The position numbers and the translations under genes are program-made. Under the pieces are notes generated by a model that searched no databases, was not told where the DNA came from, and saw only the letters and a list, made by a program, of their open reading frames with translations. A stretch of 64,000 nucleotides of DNA from an uncultured Myxococcales bacterium (GTDB lineage: Bacteria > Myxococcota_A > Polyangia > Nannocystales > Nannocystaceae). This document shows, one piece after another, positions 8,238-17,107 of this stretch (within the stretch, counting starts at the first letter, position 1; each line of letters opens with the position of its first letter). The stretch is taken from assembly GCA_902826865.1 (NCBI GenBank), contig CADEGN010000008.1, forward strand, positions 1 to 64,000, in the 5' to 3' direction.

Positions 8238-10307
8238 ATGGCGCGGCCCAGCTACGAGCACACCCGGGGGGACCCCGACGAACAACAGTTGCGCGCGCGC
8301 GTGCGAGGCGCCCTGTTCGGCGACGCGATCGCCCCGGTCAAGGTTGGGCGCTACAGTGTCCTGGAGCGGATCGGGGCCGGCGGGCTCGGCGTTGTCTACT
8401 CGGCGTACGATCCACAGCTCGATCGTCGCGTCGCGCTCAAGCTCGTGCGGGCCGACCGGATTTCGGCGGACGCTGCCGCCCGCATGCAGCGCGAGGCCCA
8501 GGCGATGGCTCAGATCGCCCATCCCCACGTCGTCACCGTGCACGACACGGGCGTGCATGACGGCGCGGTTTTCATCGCGATGGAGCTGGTCGATGGATCC
8601 GGCCTGCGCGAGTGGGCCGCCCAACGCCGCGACTGGCGGGCGATCCGCGATGTCTTGGTCCAGGCGGGTCAGGGGCTTGCCGCCGCGCACCGTCAAGGCC
8701 TAGTCCATCGCGACTTCAAGCCGGCCAACGTGCTCGTCGGCCGCGACGATCGTGCCCGCGTGCTCGACTTCGGCTTGGCGCGTGCGGGCGAAGCGTGGAC
8801 GCCAGTCGTCGGCGTGTCGTCGGAGAGCCTCGTCGACGCCGACGTCACCACGACGGGCGTGCTGCTCGGAACTCCGGCGTATATGGCACCCGAGCAGTTT
8901 GCCGGCCGAGCCGACGCGCGATCGGATCAATGGTCGTTCTGTGTCGCGGCGTATGAAGTGCTCTACGGTGTTCGACCATTTGACGCCACCACGCGCGAAG
9001 AGTTGATCAAGGCGCACACGCGGGGTGCGAGCCCCGAGCCGCCGCTTGGGTCACAGGTGCCGCGCTGGCTGCACCGCGCACTGCTTCGCGGCTTGTCGCA
9101 TGACGCGGTCGGTCGCTTTGCAAACATGGACGAATTGCTCGTGGCGCTGCAGCGCGACAAGCACGTGCGACGCATGCAATGGGGGGCACTCGCGGTAGCG
9201 ATCATGTTCTCGAGCGGTGTCACCGCGGCGGCCACGGTGTGGATTCGGGCGACGCCGACTGCGGAGAGCCGGGAAGCAATCGAACAGCTCGAGGCCCAGG
9301 CACGCGATGCCGCCGACCGGGGATACTTCCTCTATCCGCCTCCGGGCGTGCTCTCACCAACCGCTTTCTCGAGCATCGTTGCGCTCGAGCAATTCACCGG
9401 GCCAGGGGTGGATGAGGCCCGCGCGCGTGCGGTTGCGCTGCGTCGCGAGTTGGCCGAGGCGGCGGTCGTCCTCGGTGAGAGCTACGCCGACCGCCAAGGT
9501 GGCGCGACGTTTGCGGCTGACTTCTATGCAGCCGCGTTGGTGCTCGAGCCGGAGCATCCGGTTGCGCGCGCGCGCTCGACGATGACCGCCGCCGAGCTGT
9601 CTTGGTTGCGCGACAAGGCGGGGCGCGTCGACTTCACCGAAGCGGAGCGGGCCGGGGCCGAGCCAGCGGCCGTCCTGGCCGATCGAGACTGGGTGCGGCG
9701 CAGCGAACGTCTAGCTAGTTTGCTGCGCTCGGAGGCGGTGCAGGCCGCCAGTACGCGAGAGAGTCTCGCACGCGTCCTAGCCGCCGAGAGTGACGCGCAG
9801 AAGCAGCCCAGCGTCGGACGCAGTGGGAGACCGGCGACGCCGGCGAGCGCGTCCTCCCGCTCGGCGCCTGTCGCCGTGGTCGCCGCGCCGACTTCTGCGA
9901 ACAATGACGTGACTGAGACACCCGCGCCAACTAGGGGCATCGAACCCAAGATCAACGCGCGCGCCGAGGTCGAACGCGGTCGTGCCGCTCAAGCATCCGG
10001 GGACGATGTCATGGCGGAGCAGGCCTACCATCGCGCACTCGAGAAGGATCACGACAACGCCGCGGCGCTACTCGGTCTCGCCGAAATTCACTTTGAGCGC
10101 GGGGCGTATCAGAAGGCGGTGCGTTTTGGAGAGCGGGCCGTTCGCGCCGCACCTCGGGGCGCGGCGGCGCGCATGCAGCTGGGCGATGCGTGTTTCCGGG
10201 TCCACCGCTACGACGACGCGCGAAGCGAGTACCAAGCTGCTGCAGCGCTCGGGCATCCGGCCGCTGCGAAGGCACTCGAGCGTGTCACGGCGGCAATCGG
10301 CGACTGA
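8238..10307 (+). CDS. Membrane Ser/Thr protein kinase with C-terminal TPR repeats
   Basis: A 689-residue PknB-type kinase. Residues 37-290 hold the kinase domain: glycine loop IGAGGLGVV, Lys68 (VALKLV), LVHRDFKPAN (Asp159), VLDFGLA (Asp177) and GTPAYMAPEQ. A transmembrane segment lies near 315-335 (ALAVAIMFSSGVTAAATVWI), with an extracytoplasmic helical region after it. An Ala/Ser/Thr-rich linker and TPR-like repeats fill about 580-689. ATG 8238 was chosen because it precedes the kinase domain without overlapping the divergent sigma gene; GTG 8202 is possible. The sigma factor 63 bases away is the most likely functional partner. Confidence 0.92.
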   Translation: MARPSYEHTRGDPDEQQLRARVRGALFGDAIAPVKVGRYSVLERIGAGGLGVVYSAYDPQLDRRVALKLVRADRISADAAARMQREAQAMAQIAHPHVVTVHDTGVHDGAVFIAMELVDGSGLREWAAQRRDWRAIRDVLVQAGQGLAAAHRQGLVHRDFKPANVLVGRDDRARVLDFGLARAGEAWTPVVGVSSESLVDADVTTTGVLLGTPAYMAPEQFAGRADARSDQWSFCVAAYEVLYGVRPFDATTREELIKAHTRGASPEPPLGSQVPRWLHRALLRGLSHDAVGRFANMDELLVALQRDKHVRRMQWGALAVAIMFSSGVTAAATVWIRATPTAESREAIEQLEAQARDAADRGYFLYPPPGVLSPTAFSSIVALEQFTGPGVDEARARAVALRRELAEAAVVLGESYADRQGGATFAADFYAAALVLEPEHPVARARSTMTAAELSWLRDKAGRVDFTEAERAGAEPAAVLADRDWVRRSERLASLLRSEAVQAASTRESLARVLAAESDAQKQPSVGRSGRPATPASASSRSAPVAVVAAPTSANNDVTETPAPTRGIEPKINARAEVERGRAAQASGDDVMAEQAYHRALEKDHDNAAALLGLAEIHFERGAYQKAVRFGERAVRAAPRGAAARMQLGDACFRVHRYDDARSEYQAAAALGHPAAAKALERVTAAIGD

Positions 10308-10328
10308 GCAATGCCTTGCGCCTGCGGA

Positions 10329-11303
10329 TCAGAACCGCACGACAACCGCAGCTCCGCGGGGTCCGATCGCGACTTTCGCCCGCCGGCGATCGCGAGTCGC
10401 CACAAGAATGCCAACGCTTGTGGCGAGCATCGCAGCGCCGATCGAAAGTGCAACGGCGCCGGCTTCGAGCGTCGAGTAGATGAACTTGCAGTTTCCCCGA
10501 GGGTCGACGTTGCCGCCGCTACAGTTCGAGCGGTTGGGGTCCCCGTCGATCGCGATCAATGCAGCCCCCGTCGGCACAGCAGCCAGGCCGATCCCGAGCG
10601 CGGCCCACCCGAATGCTCGCAGCTTGCTGTAGCGCTGGCTCTTCGGGGTAGGGTCGAGTTCGAAGCGAACCGTCGCACGCACGCCCGCGACGGCTTCGAT
10701 GCGCTGTGACTCGGCGACGAAACCCGACTTCTCAGCGCGCACCTCGTGTGAACCCGCGGCCACAACTCGGTCGAACGGGGTCTCACCGACGAGCTCCCCG
10801 TCGACGCGCACAAGCGCGCCGCTCGGCGTGCTCTCGAATCGCAACGACGGCGCCTCGAGTGCCAGCGCCTGCAATCTTCCCCGCAGCGCCGCGGCCTGGG
10901 TCGCGACGACTTCGCTCGCTTCGGCGAGACCGCAGACATCGCACCGTTCGCGGCTGCGAGCGACCACCGTGGAGGCTTCACGCGCGACGAGTTCGATCAC
11001 GACGTCGTAGTCGCGTCGGGAGATCTCAATGCGCCAGGTGAGGGCGTACTCAGCGGCGGATTCCGCGGCCGCTGAGACGGCGCAACCGACATCAGCACAT
11101 ACGGCACTCGTAAGCGGCGGATCGACCGGGACCAGCTCGCTGCGCGAGAGACCCTCGCGGAGCGCCGCCACGAGCCTATCTTGCGCGGTTGCCGGCAACT
11201 CCCCGTCCACCACTGGCGCGAGGACGACGACGCGTACTGGTCGAGCGGAGCTGGGCGGCGGCGCACCCGCAAGCAGCGCGAGGGCGAGCAGTTGGATGGT
11301 CAC
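10329..11303 (-). CDS. PEGA-domain membrane protein
   Basis: A 324-residue protein with a signal peptide (TIQLLALALLAGAPPP) and a periplasmic region to about 175 of unknown fold. A PEGA domain follows at about 180-245, with FESTPSGALVRVDGELVG and an embedded VGETPF turn. Two hydrophobic segments lie near the C-terminus (WAALGIGLAAVPTGAALIAI and ALSIGAAMLATSVGILVA). PEGA domains are surface beta-sandwich modules common in myxobacteria. GTG 11303 is chosen because it lies two bases after the upstream lipoprotein stop and begins the signal peptide. It converges with the upstream kinase gene, whose stop is 22 bases away. Confidence 0.82.
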   Translation of the reverse strand: MTIQLLALALLAGAPPPSSARPVRVVVLAPVVDGELPATAQDRLVAALREGLSRSELVPVDPPLTSAVCADVGCAVSAAAESAAEYALTWRIEISRRDYDVVIELVAREASTVVARSRERCDVCGLAEASEVVATQAAALRGRLQALALEAPSLRFESTPSGALVRVDGELVGETPFDRVVAAGSHEVRAEKSGFVAESQRIEAVAGVRATVRFELDPTPKSQRYSKLRAFGWAALGIGLAAVPTGAALIAIDGDPNRSNCSGGNVDPRGNCKFIYSTLEAGAVALSIGAAMLATSVGILVATRDRRRAKVAIGPRGAAVVVRF

Positions 11304-11305
11304 GC

Positions 11306-12304
11306 TCACCAGCGAATCCGCATTTCGTCGACGCGAACGACCGCACCGTCGCTCCAGAGACAACCGACGTTGAACCCAAAGAGGCCGAAGGCGAGCTCGG
11401 ATGGTGGCGCAGGCGTGTCGCCCATCGCGAGCACGCGCAAGGGGACTTGAAGCAAATGGTACTCACCGTCGACCTTGGCCGTCCACGCGTTGTACGAGGC
11501 GATCTTCTCCGTGCTCGATCCGTCGTACCAAAGATAAACGTCGCACCACCACGTGGTGGCGGTTCCCTCCACCGCAAGGGCGAGTTCGAGGTGCGCCGTA
11601 GTGAGGTAGTTGCCGGTCGAGATCTGCGAAAGATCGAGCGACATCTCCTGCCGGCGCAGATTCTCCCAGCACTCGGGTTCGCCGCCGCAGTTCGCTTGCC
11701 AACGATAGCAACTAGGACCCGCGTAGGGGCGATCGTTGCTCAGGACGAACTCCGCCGGAATCGAGTACCCCGGCGTGTCGGCGTCGGCAATCAAGACGAT
11801 CTCTCGTGACGGAGGGACGGTGGTGCGGGCCTGAGCGACGTTGGTGTAGCTGACGCCCCCGGCCGTGTCGCGCGCGCGTAGGCGTGCGTAGACGACGGTG
11901 TCCGGGTCGTGGCCGACGGTTGTGGTGGAGACGACAGGATCCGCTCCGCCAGTCTTAGGCAAGAGGTAGTGGGCAAGCTCGGGATTGTCCGCAGACGTCC
12001 ACAAATACGTCGCTTCGCTCTCGTCCAACACGTCTTGTTCGCTGGGCCCAACCACCAGCTCGTAGGCGAAAAACCCGTTCTGCTCGCCGCTGGCGTCCCA
12101 GTCCCACCGGATCTGGTTCGGGGTTGTCCAACCCGCCCGCAGCTCCCCGACATCGATCGCAGGGGATCCCGTGCCTGCAGTTGGATCCACCTCGGTCGAC
12201 GAGTCGGCTGCGATCGTTGGGTCGAACAGCGGATTGAGCTCGCAAGCCGCCGCGGCCGCCCAAAGCGCGATCACAAGCGGTCCAAGCGAGCGCCCGCCCG
12301 TCAT
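11306..12304 (-). CDS. Secreted lipoprotein with a fibronectin type III-like segment
   Basis: A 332-residue lipoprotein with a short charged N-terminus, hydrophobic core and AAAAC lipobox (Cys21). Residues 50-165 resemble a fibronectin type III-like sandwich (IRWDWDASGEQNGFFAYELVV and an ending near YARLRARDTAGGVSYTN). Residues 165-332 form a second domain of unknown fold rich in Trp and Tyr, with four cysteines between about 195 and 215. That half could bind carbohydrate, but no family was recognised. It is translated just upstream of the PEGA gene, suggesting both are cell-envelope proteins of one unit. Confidence 0.75.
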   Translation of the reverse strand: MTGGRSLGPLVIALWAAAAACELNPLFDPTIAADSSTEVDPTAGTGSPAIDVGELRAGWTTPNQIRWDWDASGEQNGFFAYELVVGPSEQDVLDESEATYLWTSADNPELAHYLLPKTGGADPVVSTTTVGHDPDTVVYARLRARDTAGGVSYTNVAQARTTVPPSREIVLIADADTPGYSIPAEFVLSNDRPYAGPSCYRWQANCGGEPECWENLRRQEMSLDLSQISTGNYLTTAHLELALAVEGTATTWWCDVYLWYDGSSTEKIASYNAWTAKVDGEYHLLQVPLRVLAMGDTPAPPSELAFGLFGFNVGCLWSDGAVVRVDEMRIRW

Positions 12305-12395
12305 TGCACGTAGTGTAGGACGCCGTCACGCATCCGGCCAGCGCCTTGAGCTGGGCAGCGGGATCCGCCCGCTTCGACCCGAGGCGGCCACGACT

Positions 12396-13103
12396 TCACG
12401 CGAATACGTCTTCAAAGAATCGCCTCATGGCAAGCCATGATCGACGGTCGGCCTCGGCGTTGTAGGACAAACCGCTGACGGTGTCGTTCGCCTGCGGATT
12501 GGTGAACGCATGCTGCACGCCGCGATACGCTTCAAGCGCCCAGTCGGCGTCGATGCGTTTCATCTCTTCGGCGAACGCTCCAATTTCGGCGGCGGGCACC
12601 ATGGGATCGTCCTGGCCGTGGAGCGCGAGGATGCGCGCTTTTGGCCTCGCTTCGAGTTTCTCGCCGATCTTCAAGAGACCATGGAAGCTCACCACGCCAC
12701 GCAGGGGTAGACCCATGCGTGCGGCGAGGATGGAGCACATTCCGCCGAAGCAGAAGCCGATCGCCCCGACTCTGTCGTGATCGACCGCTGCAACACCGCG
12801 AACCGCATCGAAGGACGTCGTCAACCGTGTGCGCAATAGTGGCGCATTGTTGACGAGCGACATCATGAGCGCCTGGCACGAGGCCGTGTCGTGGCCGCGA
12901 TTGCCAACGCCGTAGAGATCAATCGCGATGCCGATGTAGCCGAGGTTCGACAGCGCTCGCGCCTTCGACTCCATGAGTTCGTCGCGGCCGCCCCACGCGT
13001 GACAGATCATGATCGCGGGGTGCGGGCCTGCGCCGGGCGGCCGCGCCACGAATGCGTCGAATGCGTCTTTGCCATGGGAGTAGGGGACGAGCTCCGGAGT
13101 CAT
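12396..13103 (-). CDS. Dienelactone hydrolase family protein
   Basis: A 235-residue cytoplasmic alpha/beta hydrolase. The nucleophile motif GFCFGG (near 117) has the cysteine typical of dienelactone hydrolases. The acid is in LHGQDDPMVP and the histidine in GVQHAFTNP near 205, completing a Cys-Asp-His triad. Length matches the family (about 230-260). Members hydrolyse dienelactone or a wide range of small esters. No aromatic-degradation genes are nearby, so the substrate cannot be assigned. It is a single gene, leftward and facing away from the small membrane protein at 13256. Confidence 0.9.
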   Translation of the reverse strand: MTPELVPYSHGKDAFDAFVARPPGAGPHPAIMICHAWGGRDELMESKARALSNLGYIGIAIDLYGVGNRGHDTASCQALMMSLVNNAPLLRTRLTTSFDAVRGVAAVDHDRVGAIGFCFGGMCSILAARMGLPLRGVVSFHGLLKIGEKLEARPKARILALHGQDDPMVPAAEIGAFAEEMKRIDADWALEAYRGVQHAFTNPQANDTVSGLSYNAEADRRSWLAMRRFFEDVFA

Positions 13104-13255
13104 GCGGGCGATGAGAGCGCACGAGTCTCGGCAAGTCCACAGCGCGGGAGCGCGCCCTCGTGAAGCCCTGCCTGCGTCCGTCCCGGGCGCGCTCCCACGA
13201 CACCGGCGTCGCCCCTGTGGCGAGGTTCGACCGAAGTGCTAGGTTCGAACCAGAG

Positions 13256-13528
13256 ATGCTTTCCCACTGCGCCCGCTGCCAAAAGGACGTTGAGGTCGAA
13301 CACGACCGGCCCGGCCTGCGCAAGGTGGCCCGGTTTTATACCCTATTGCCGATTCTCCTCTTGCCTCTCTACCCGATCGCGGCCTGTGATTACGTCGTCT
13401 GCATTCCATTAATGATGCTGTACATGTTTGGGTTCGGACCGGTGCTGGCCATCCTGCGCGAGCCACCGACGTGCCCGGAGTGCGACGCGTTCGTCGACGT
13501 GAAGTCCCGGGCGGCTGTCCCCTGGTGA
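13256..13528 (+). CDS. Small membrane protein with split zinc-ribbon cysteines
   Basis: A 90-residue protein starting at ATG 13256. Two CxxC pairs (CARC at 5-8, CPEC at 73-76) bracket two hydrophobic helices (YTLLPILLLPLYPIAACDYV and VCIPLMMLYMFGFGPVLAIL). This resembles a zinc ribbon whose halves are brought together on the cytoplasmic side of a hairpin membrane protein. No characterised family was recognised. The open frame extends upstream to 13160, but that part looks non-coding. Confidence 0.6.
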   Translation: MLSHCARCQKDVEVEHDRPGLRKVARFYTLLPILLLPLYPIAACDYVVCIPLMMLYMFGFGPVLAILREPPTCPECDAFVDVKSRAAVPW

Positions 13529-13685
13529 AACCATCTCGATGCCGTCGGGTCGCGGTCGACCGACCGCGCGACTGAGCCGGCGCGACGCACACTCCGACCC
13601 CGGATTCTGCCCTCCGCAGCTCCCCGCGCCCGGTGCTTCACTGCACTGGACCCGACCGTGCCAGGGTGGGTAGCTTTGCCGCGAC

Positions 13686-16238
13686 ATGGGCAGCGTTCCA
13701 GACAAGCCAACCCTCGAGGGGCTCGAGGACAAATGGTCGGCGACATGGGAGTCGGCGGGCACGTATCGCTTCGATCGCAAGGCCGCGCGGGCCGAGGTGT
13801 TCTCCATCGACACCCCGCCGCCGACGGTCTCGGGCTCGCTGCACGTCGGTCACGTCTTCAGCTACACGCATACCGACACGATCGCGCGGTATCAGCGAAT
13901 GCGCGGCAAAGCGGTGTTTTACCCGATCGGCTGGGACGACAACGGCTTGGCGACGGAGCGGCGGGTACAGAATTTTTCGGGCGTGCGTTGCGAACCGCGG
14001 TTGCCCCATATCGAGGGCTTCCCGGCGCCTTACTCCGGCGATGTACCCAAGGACCATCGCGCCGTCGCTGTGAGCCGCCCGAACTTCGTCGATCTCTGTT
14101 ATCACGTGACAGAACTCGACGAGCGCGCGTTTGAAGCGCTGTTCCGCCGTCTCGGATTGTCTTTTGATTGGGGTCTGCTCTACACCACGATCGGCAAGGA
14201 CGCGCGACGCATCAGTCAACGCGCCTTCTTGCGCAACCTCGCGCGAGGCGAAGCGTATCAACAGGATGCGCCCACGCTTTACGACATCGACGAACGGACG
14301 GCCGTGGCGCAGGCTGAAATGGAGGATCGTGAGGTCCCCGGTGCCTACCATACGCTCGCGTTCCACCGCGACGACGGGAGCGATCTCCGGATCGACACGA
14401 CCCGGCCTGAGCTGCTGCCGAGCTGCGTAGCACTCGTCGCCCATCCGGACGACGCGCGGTACCAGCACTTGTTTGGTAGCAAGGTCCGCACGCCGTTGTT
14501 TGGCGTGGAGGTCCCCGTACTTGCCCACCGCCTCGCCAATCCGGACAAAGGCACCGGTATCGCGATGATCTGCACCTTTGGCGACGTCACCGACGTGACG
14601 TGGTGGAGAGATCTCAACCTGCCCTCGCGGGCGCTTCTCGGGTTCGATGGTCGCTTCGCCAGCGAGGTGCCTTCGTGGATCACGAGCGCCGCCGGTCTCG
14701 AACATTATGCGGCGATCGCAGGACTCGCACCTAAGGCGGCGCAGGCGAGGGTCGTCGAGCGGCTGCGCCAAACCGGCGAGATGATCGGCGAGCCGCGACC
14801 GATCACCCACCCTGTGAAGTTCTACGAACGAGGCGCGCGACCGCTCGAGATCGTTGCGACGCGGCAGTGGTACATCCGCAACGGCGGGCGCGATGAGGAT
14901 CTCCGCGCAGCGCTGCTTGCCCGCGGGGCCGAGCTTGTGTGGCACCCGGGCTACATGCAGCACCGCTACGACAACTGGGTCGGCGGCCTCTCGGGGGACT
15001 GGCTGATCAGTCGCCAGCGTTACTTCGGCGTGCCGATCCCCGTGTGGTATCGCGTGGGGTTGGACGGCAACATCGACTACGACGCGCGGATTGTGCCAAC
15101 CGAGGGGCGCTTGCCTGTGGATCCATCGAGCGACGTCCCCGAAGGGTTCGATGCTGCCCAGCGCGGCAAGCCCGGCGGGTTTGTCGGCGATCCCGACGTG
15201 ATGGATACCTGGGCGACGTCATCGCTGACGCCACAGATCGCGGGCCGGTGGGAGGACGACTCGGATCTGTTCGAGCGCGTGTTCCCGATGGACATGCGAC
15301 CGCAGGCCCACGACATCATCCGCACGTGGCTGTTCGCGACGGTGGTACGCAGCCATCACGAGCATAGTGGCGTACCGTGGCGCAATGCGGCCCTTTCGGG
15401 TTGGATCCTCGATCCCGACCGCAAAAAGATGTCGAAGTCGAAGGGGAACGTTGTCACGCCCATGCACCTCATCGAGCAGTATGGCGCCGATGCGGTGCGA
15501 TATTGGTCGGCGAGCGGTCGGCCCGGCACGGACACGGCATTCGACGAGGGGCAGATGAAGATCGGGCGCAAGCTCGCGATCAAGATCCTCAACGCGAGCC
15601 GCTTCGCGATTGGTCTCGGTGAACCGAAGGCGGGGGCACCGACGGAGCTGGTCGATCGCGCGTTGCTGGCTAAGCTCGCAGATCTCGTGGATGAGGCGAC
15701 TGCGGCGTTTGACGGGTTTGACTACGCTCGGAGCCTCGAGCGCACCGAGTCGTTCTTCTGGTCCTTCACCGATGACTACCTCGAGCTCGTGAAGAATCGG
15801 GCCTATGGTGCGCACGGCGAAGACGCATCCGACTCGGCCAAACACGCATTGCGCATCGCATTAGAAACGCTCCTGATGCTGTTCGCGCCGATCTTGCCGT
15901 ACGTAACCGAGGAAGTGTGGAGTTGGTGGCGCACCGGTTCCGTGCATCGAGCCCCGTGGCCGAGCGCGAAGCCGATCCGCGATGCGTCCGCCGCAGCCGA
16001 CCCGCGCATCCTCGAGGTGGCGAGCGCGGTGCTCGGAGAGATTCGGCGCAGCAAGACCGACGCGAAGCGAGCACTGGGTGCTGAGATCGCAACGCTGAGC
16101 GTGCGCGACACGGCGGAACGCCTCGCAGTGTTCATGGCTGTCCAGCGAGATGTGTGTGATGCAGGGCGGGTCCGTGCCGTCGTGACCGAGGCCGGGGAGT
16201 CGCTGGGCGTGACGGCGGCGTTCGTCGGCGCCGAATGA
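13686..16238 (+). CDS. valS: Valyl-tRNA synthetase
   Basis: An 850-residue class I aminoacyl-tRNA synthetase that charges tRNA-Val. The HIGH-type motif is GSLHVGH near 50. PIGWDDNGLATERRVQ near 80 and the editing (CP1) domain at about 160-400 follow. KMSKSKGNV near 580 is the KMSKS loop. The tRNA-binding helical domain occupies 620-780. The C-terminus lacks the long coiled coil of E. coli ValS, so this is the shorter type. ATG 13686 gives the complete N-terminus. It stands alone on the plus strand, and the downstream gene converges on it. Confidence 0.97.
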   Translation: MGSVPDKPTLEGLEDKWSATWESAGTYRFDRKAARAEVFSIDTPPPTVSGSLHVGHVFSYTHTDTIARYQRMRGKAVFYPIGWDDNGLATERRVQNFSGVRCEPRLPHIEGFPAPYSGDVPKDHRAVAVSRPNFVDLCYHVTELDERAFEALFRRLGLSFDWGLLYTTIGKDARRISQRAFLRNLARGEAYQQDAPTLYDIDERTAVAQAEMEDREVPGAYHTLAFHRDDGSDLRIDTTRPELLPSCVALVAHPDDARYQHLFGSKVRTPLFGVEVPVLAHRLANPDKGTGIAMICTFGDVTDVTWWRDLNLPSRALLGFDGRFASEVPSWITSAAGLEHYAAIAGLAPKAAQARVVERLRQTGEMIGEPRPITHPVKFYERGARPLEIVATRQWYIRNGGRDEDLRAALLARGAELVWHPGYMQHRYDNWVGGLSGDWLISRQRYFGVPIPVWYRVGLDGNIDYDARIVPTEGRLPVDPSSDVPEGFDAAQRGKPGGFVGDPDVMDTWATSSLTPQIAGRWEDDSDLFERVFPMDMRPQAHDIIRTWLFATVVRSHHEHSGVPWRNAALSGWILDPDRKKMSKSKGNVVTPMHLIEQYGADAVRYWSASGRPGTDTAFDEGQMKIGRKLAIKILNASRFAIGLGEPKAGAPTELVDRALLAKLADLVDEATAAFDGFDYARSLERTESFFWSFTDDYLELVKNRAYGAHGEDASDSAKHALRIALETLLMLFAPILPYVTEEVWSWWRTGSVHRAPWPSAKPIRDASAAADPRILEVASAVLGEIRRSKTDAKRALGAEIATLSVRDTAERLAVFMAVQRDVCDAGRVRAVVTEAGESLGVTAAFVGAE

Positions 16239-16258
16239 AGCAGTCTCGTCGGTGCCCC

Positions 16259-16300
16259 AAAAAAGAAACCGGGGCGCCGCCACGTAGGCTGCACCCCGGT
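16259..16300 (-). terminator. Intrinsic terminator of the repeat-containing lipoprotein gene
   Basis: Read on the minus strand, stem ACCGGGG...CCCCGGT (16294-16300 with 16268-16274, about 19-base loop with an inner GCC/GGC pairing) is followed by TTTCTTTTTT (16259-16268). This is a classic rho-independent terminator, 25 bases past the lipoprotein stop at 16326. It also separates that gene from valS, which ends at 16238. Confidence 0.8.
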
Positions 16301-16325
16301 CTCGCGTCTGACGACGGGTGTGCGA

Positions 16326-16853
16326 TCAGACGCAGACGCCCGAGCCGTCGGCGTCGGCGTGCGGGCAGTGCACATCCGGCATGCCGGCTGCGACGCCAAG
16401 GTGGTAGGCGCGGCACTCGAGATCGTCGCCTGCCATTGGCATGCCGTCATCGACGGTGAACCCGCTGCAGACGTCCATGCAGTCCGCCATGTCATTGTAC
16501 TGGTCGGCGTCGCGAATTTCTCCGCACGTGGCGATGAACGCGGTGCAGTAGGCCTCGCACGCAGCGTCTCCGCCACTCTCCGAGCCGGCGGTGTCGGCAG
16601 CGGTGTCAGCGGCGGTGTCGGCAGCGGTGTCGGCAGCGGTGTCGGCAGCGGTGTCGGCAGCGGTGTCAGCAGCGGTGTCCTCCGCCGTGGTCATCTGCAT
16701 CGTGGTCATCTGCATCGTCGTCATCTGCATCGTGGTGCCAGCCGTGTCGGCGGCGGAGGTGCCGGTCTCGCCAGCGGTGTCGCCCGCATCGTCAGCACAG
16801 GCTGAGAGCGAGGCAGCAAAGCAAGACAGGGCGATCAGGGTACGAATACGCAT
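16326..16853 (-). CDS. Short secreted lipoprotein with internal tandem repeats and a cysteine-rich tail
   Basis: A 175-residue lipoprotein with signal peptide MRIRTLIALSCFAASLSAC (lipid Cys about 19). A low-complexity linker follows, with three MQMTT repeats and about eight ADTA repeats encoded by exact DNA tandem repeats. A C-terminal domain of about 80 residues has eight cysteines (ACEAYCTAFIATC, DCMDVC, ECRAYH, HCPHADADGSGVC), probably disulfide-bonded. Similar small lipoproteins are common in Nannocystaceae; their role is unknown. ATG 16853 has AGGA about 10 bases upstream. A strong terminator follows at 16259-16300. Repeat copy number could change linker length in frame. Confidence 0.85.
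   Translation of the reverse strand: MRIRTLIALSCFAASLSACADDAGDTAGETGTSAADTAGTTMQMTTMQMTTMQMTTAEDTAADTAADTAADTAADTAADTAADTAADTAGSESGGDAACEAYCTAFIATCGEIRDADQYNDMADCMDVCSGFTVDDGMPMAGDDLECRAYHLGVAAGMPDVHCPHADADGSGVCV
16588..16680. repeat. 12-bp tandem repeat, seven full copies plus a partial one
   Basis: Unit GCGGTGTCGGCA with a few G/A changes in copies 2 and 7, inside the lipoprotein gene at 16326-16853. Each unit adds four residues (ADTA frame), so gain or loss keeps the frame. Near-identity suggests recent expansion. Confidence 0.9.
16687..16736. repeat. 15-bp tandem repeat, three copies
   Basis: Unit GTGGTCATCTGCATC (one C change in the third copy) in the same lipoprotein gene, encoding the repeated MQMTT pentapeptide. 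It abuts the 12-bp repeat array. Confidence 0.85.
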
Positions 16854-17107
16854 GTGCAATTCCTTCAGGGTTGGTGGTGAAGCAAGAACGCGTGCGGAGT
16901 TTGGAGTTACGCGTGGCTGAACGCAAGCCTGAGGCGAGATCGCGCAGAGCGAGCTGCCCACCACCGACCGGATTTGGGAGTTCTGCTCCACTAGACCGTG
17001 CCAAACGCGTAGGCAAGGCGATCTGGTGCGCTCGTGGGGCCCTGTAAGCCTGTGCAGGGCAAACTCGATCCGATCCCGGGGCGGAGGTGGCGACCATGAC
17101 ATCTGCG

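Noticed and set aside
13241-13256. GGTTCGAACC resembling a tRNA T-loop
   Set aside because: No acceptor, D or anticodon arms can be drawn around it; it is a chance palindrome before the small membrane protein.
13638-14963. Antisense open frame of about 440 codons inside valS
   Set aside because: It overlaps the clear valyl-tRNA synthetase; composition and motifs fit a shadow of that gene.
16588-16736. Possible CRISPR array
   Set aside because: Units are 12-15 bases, directly adjacent and in frame in a coding region, with no spacers.
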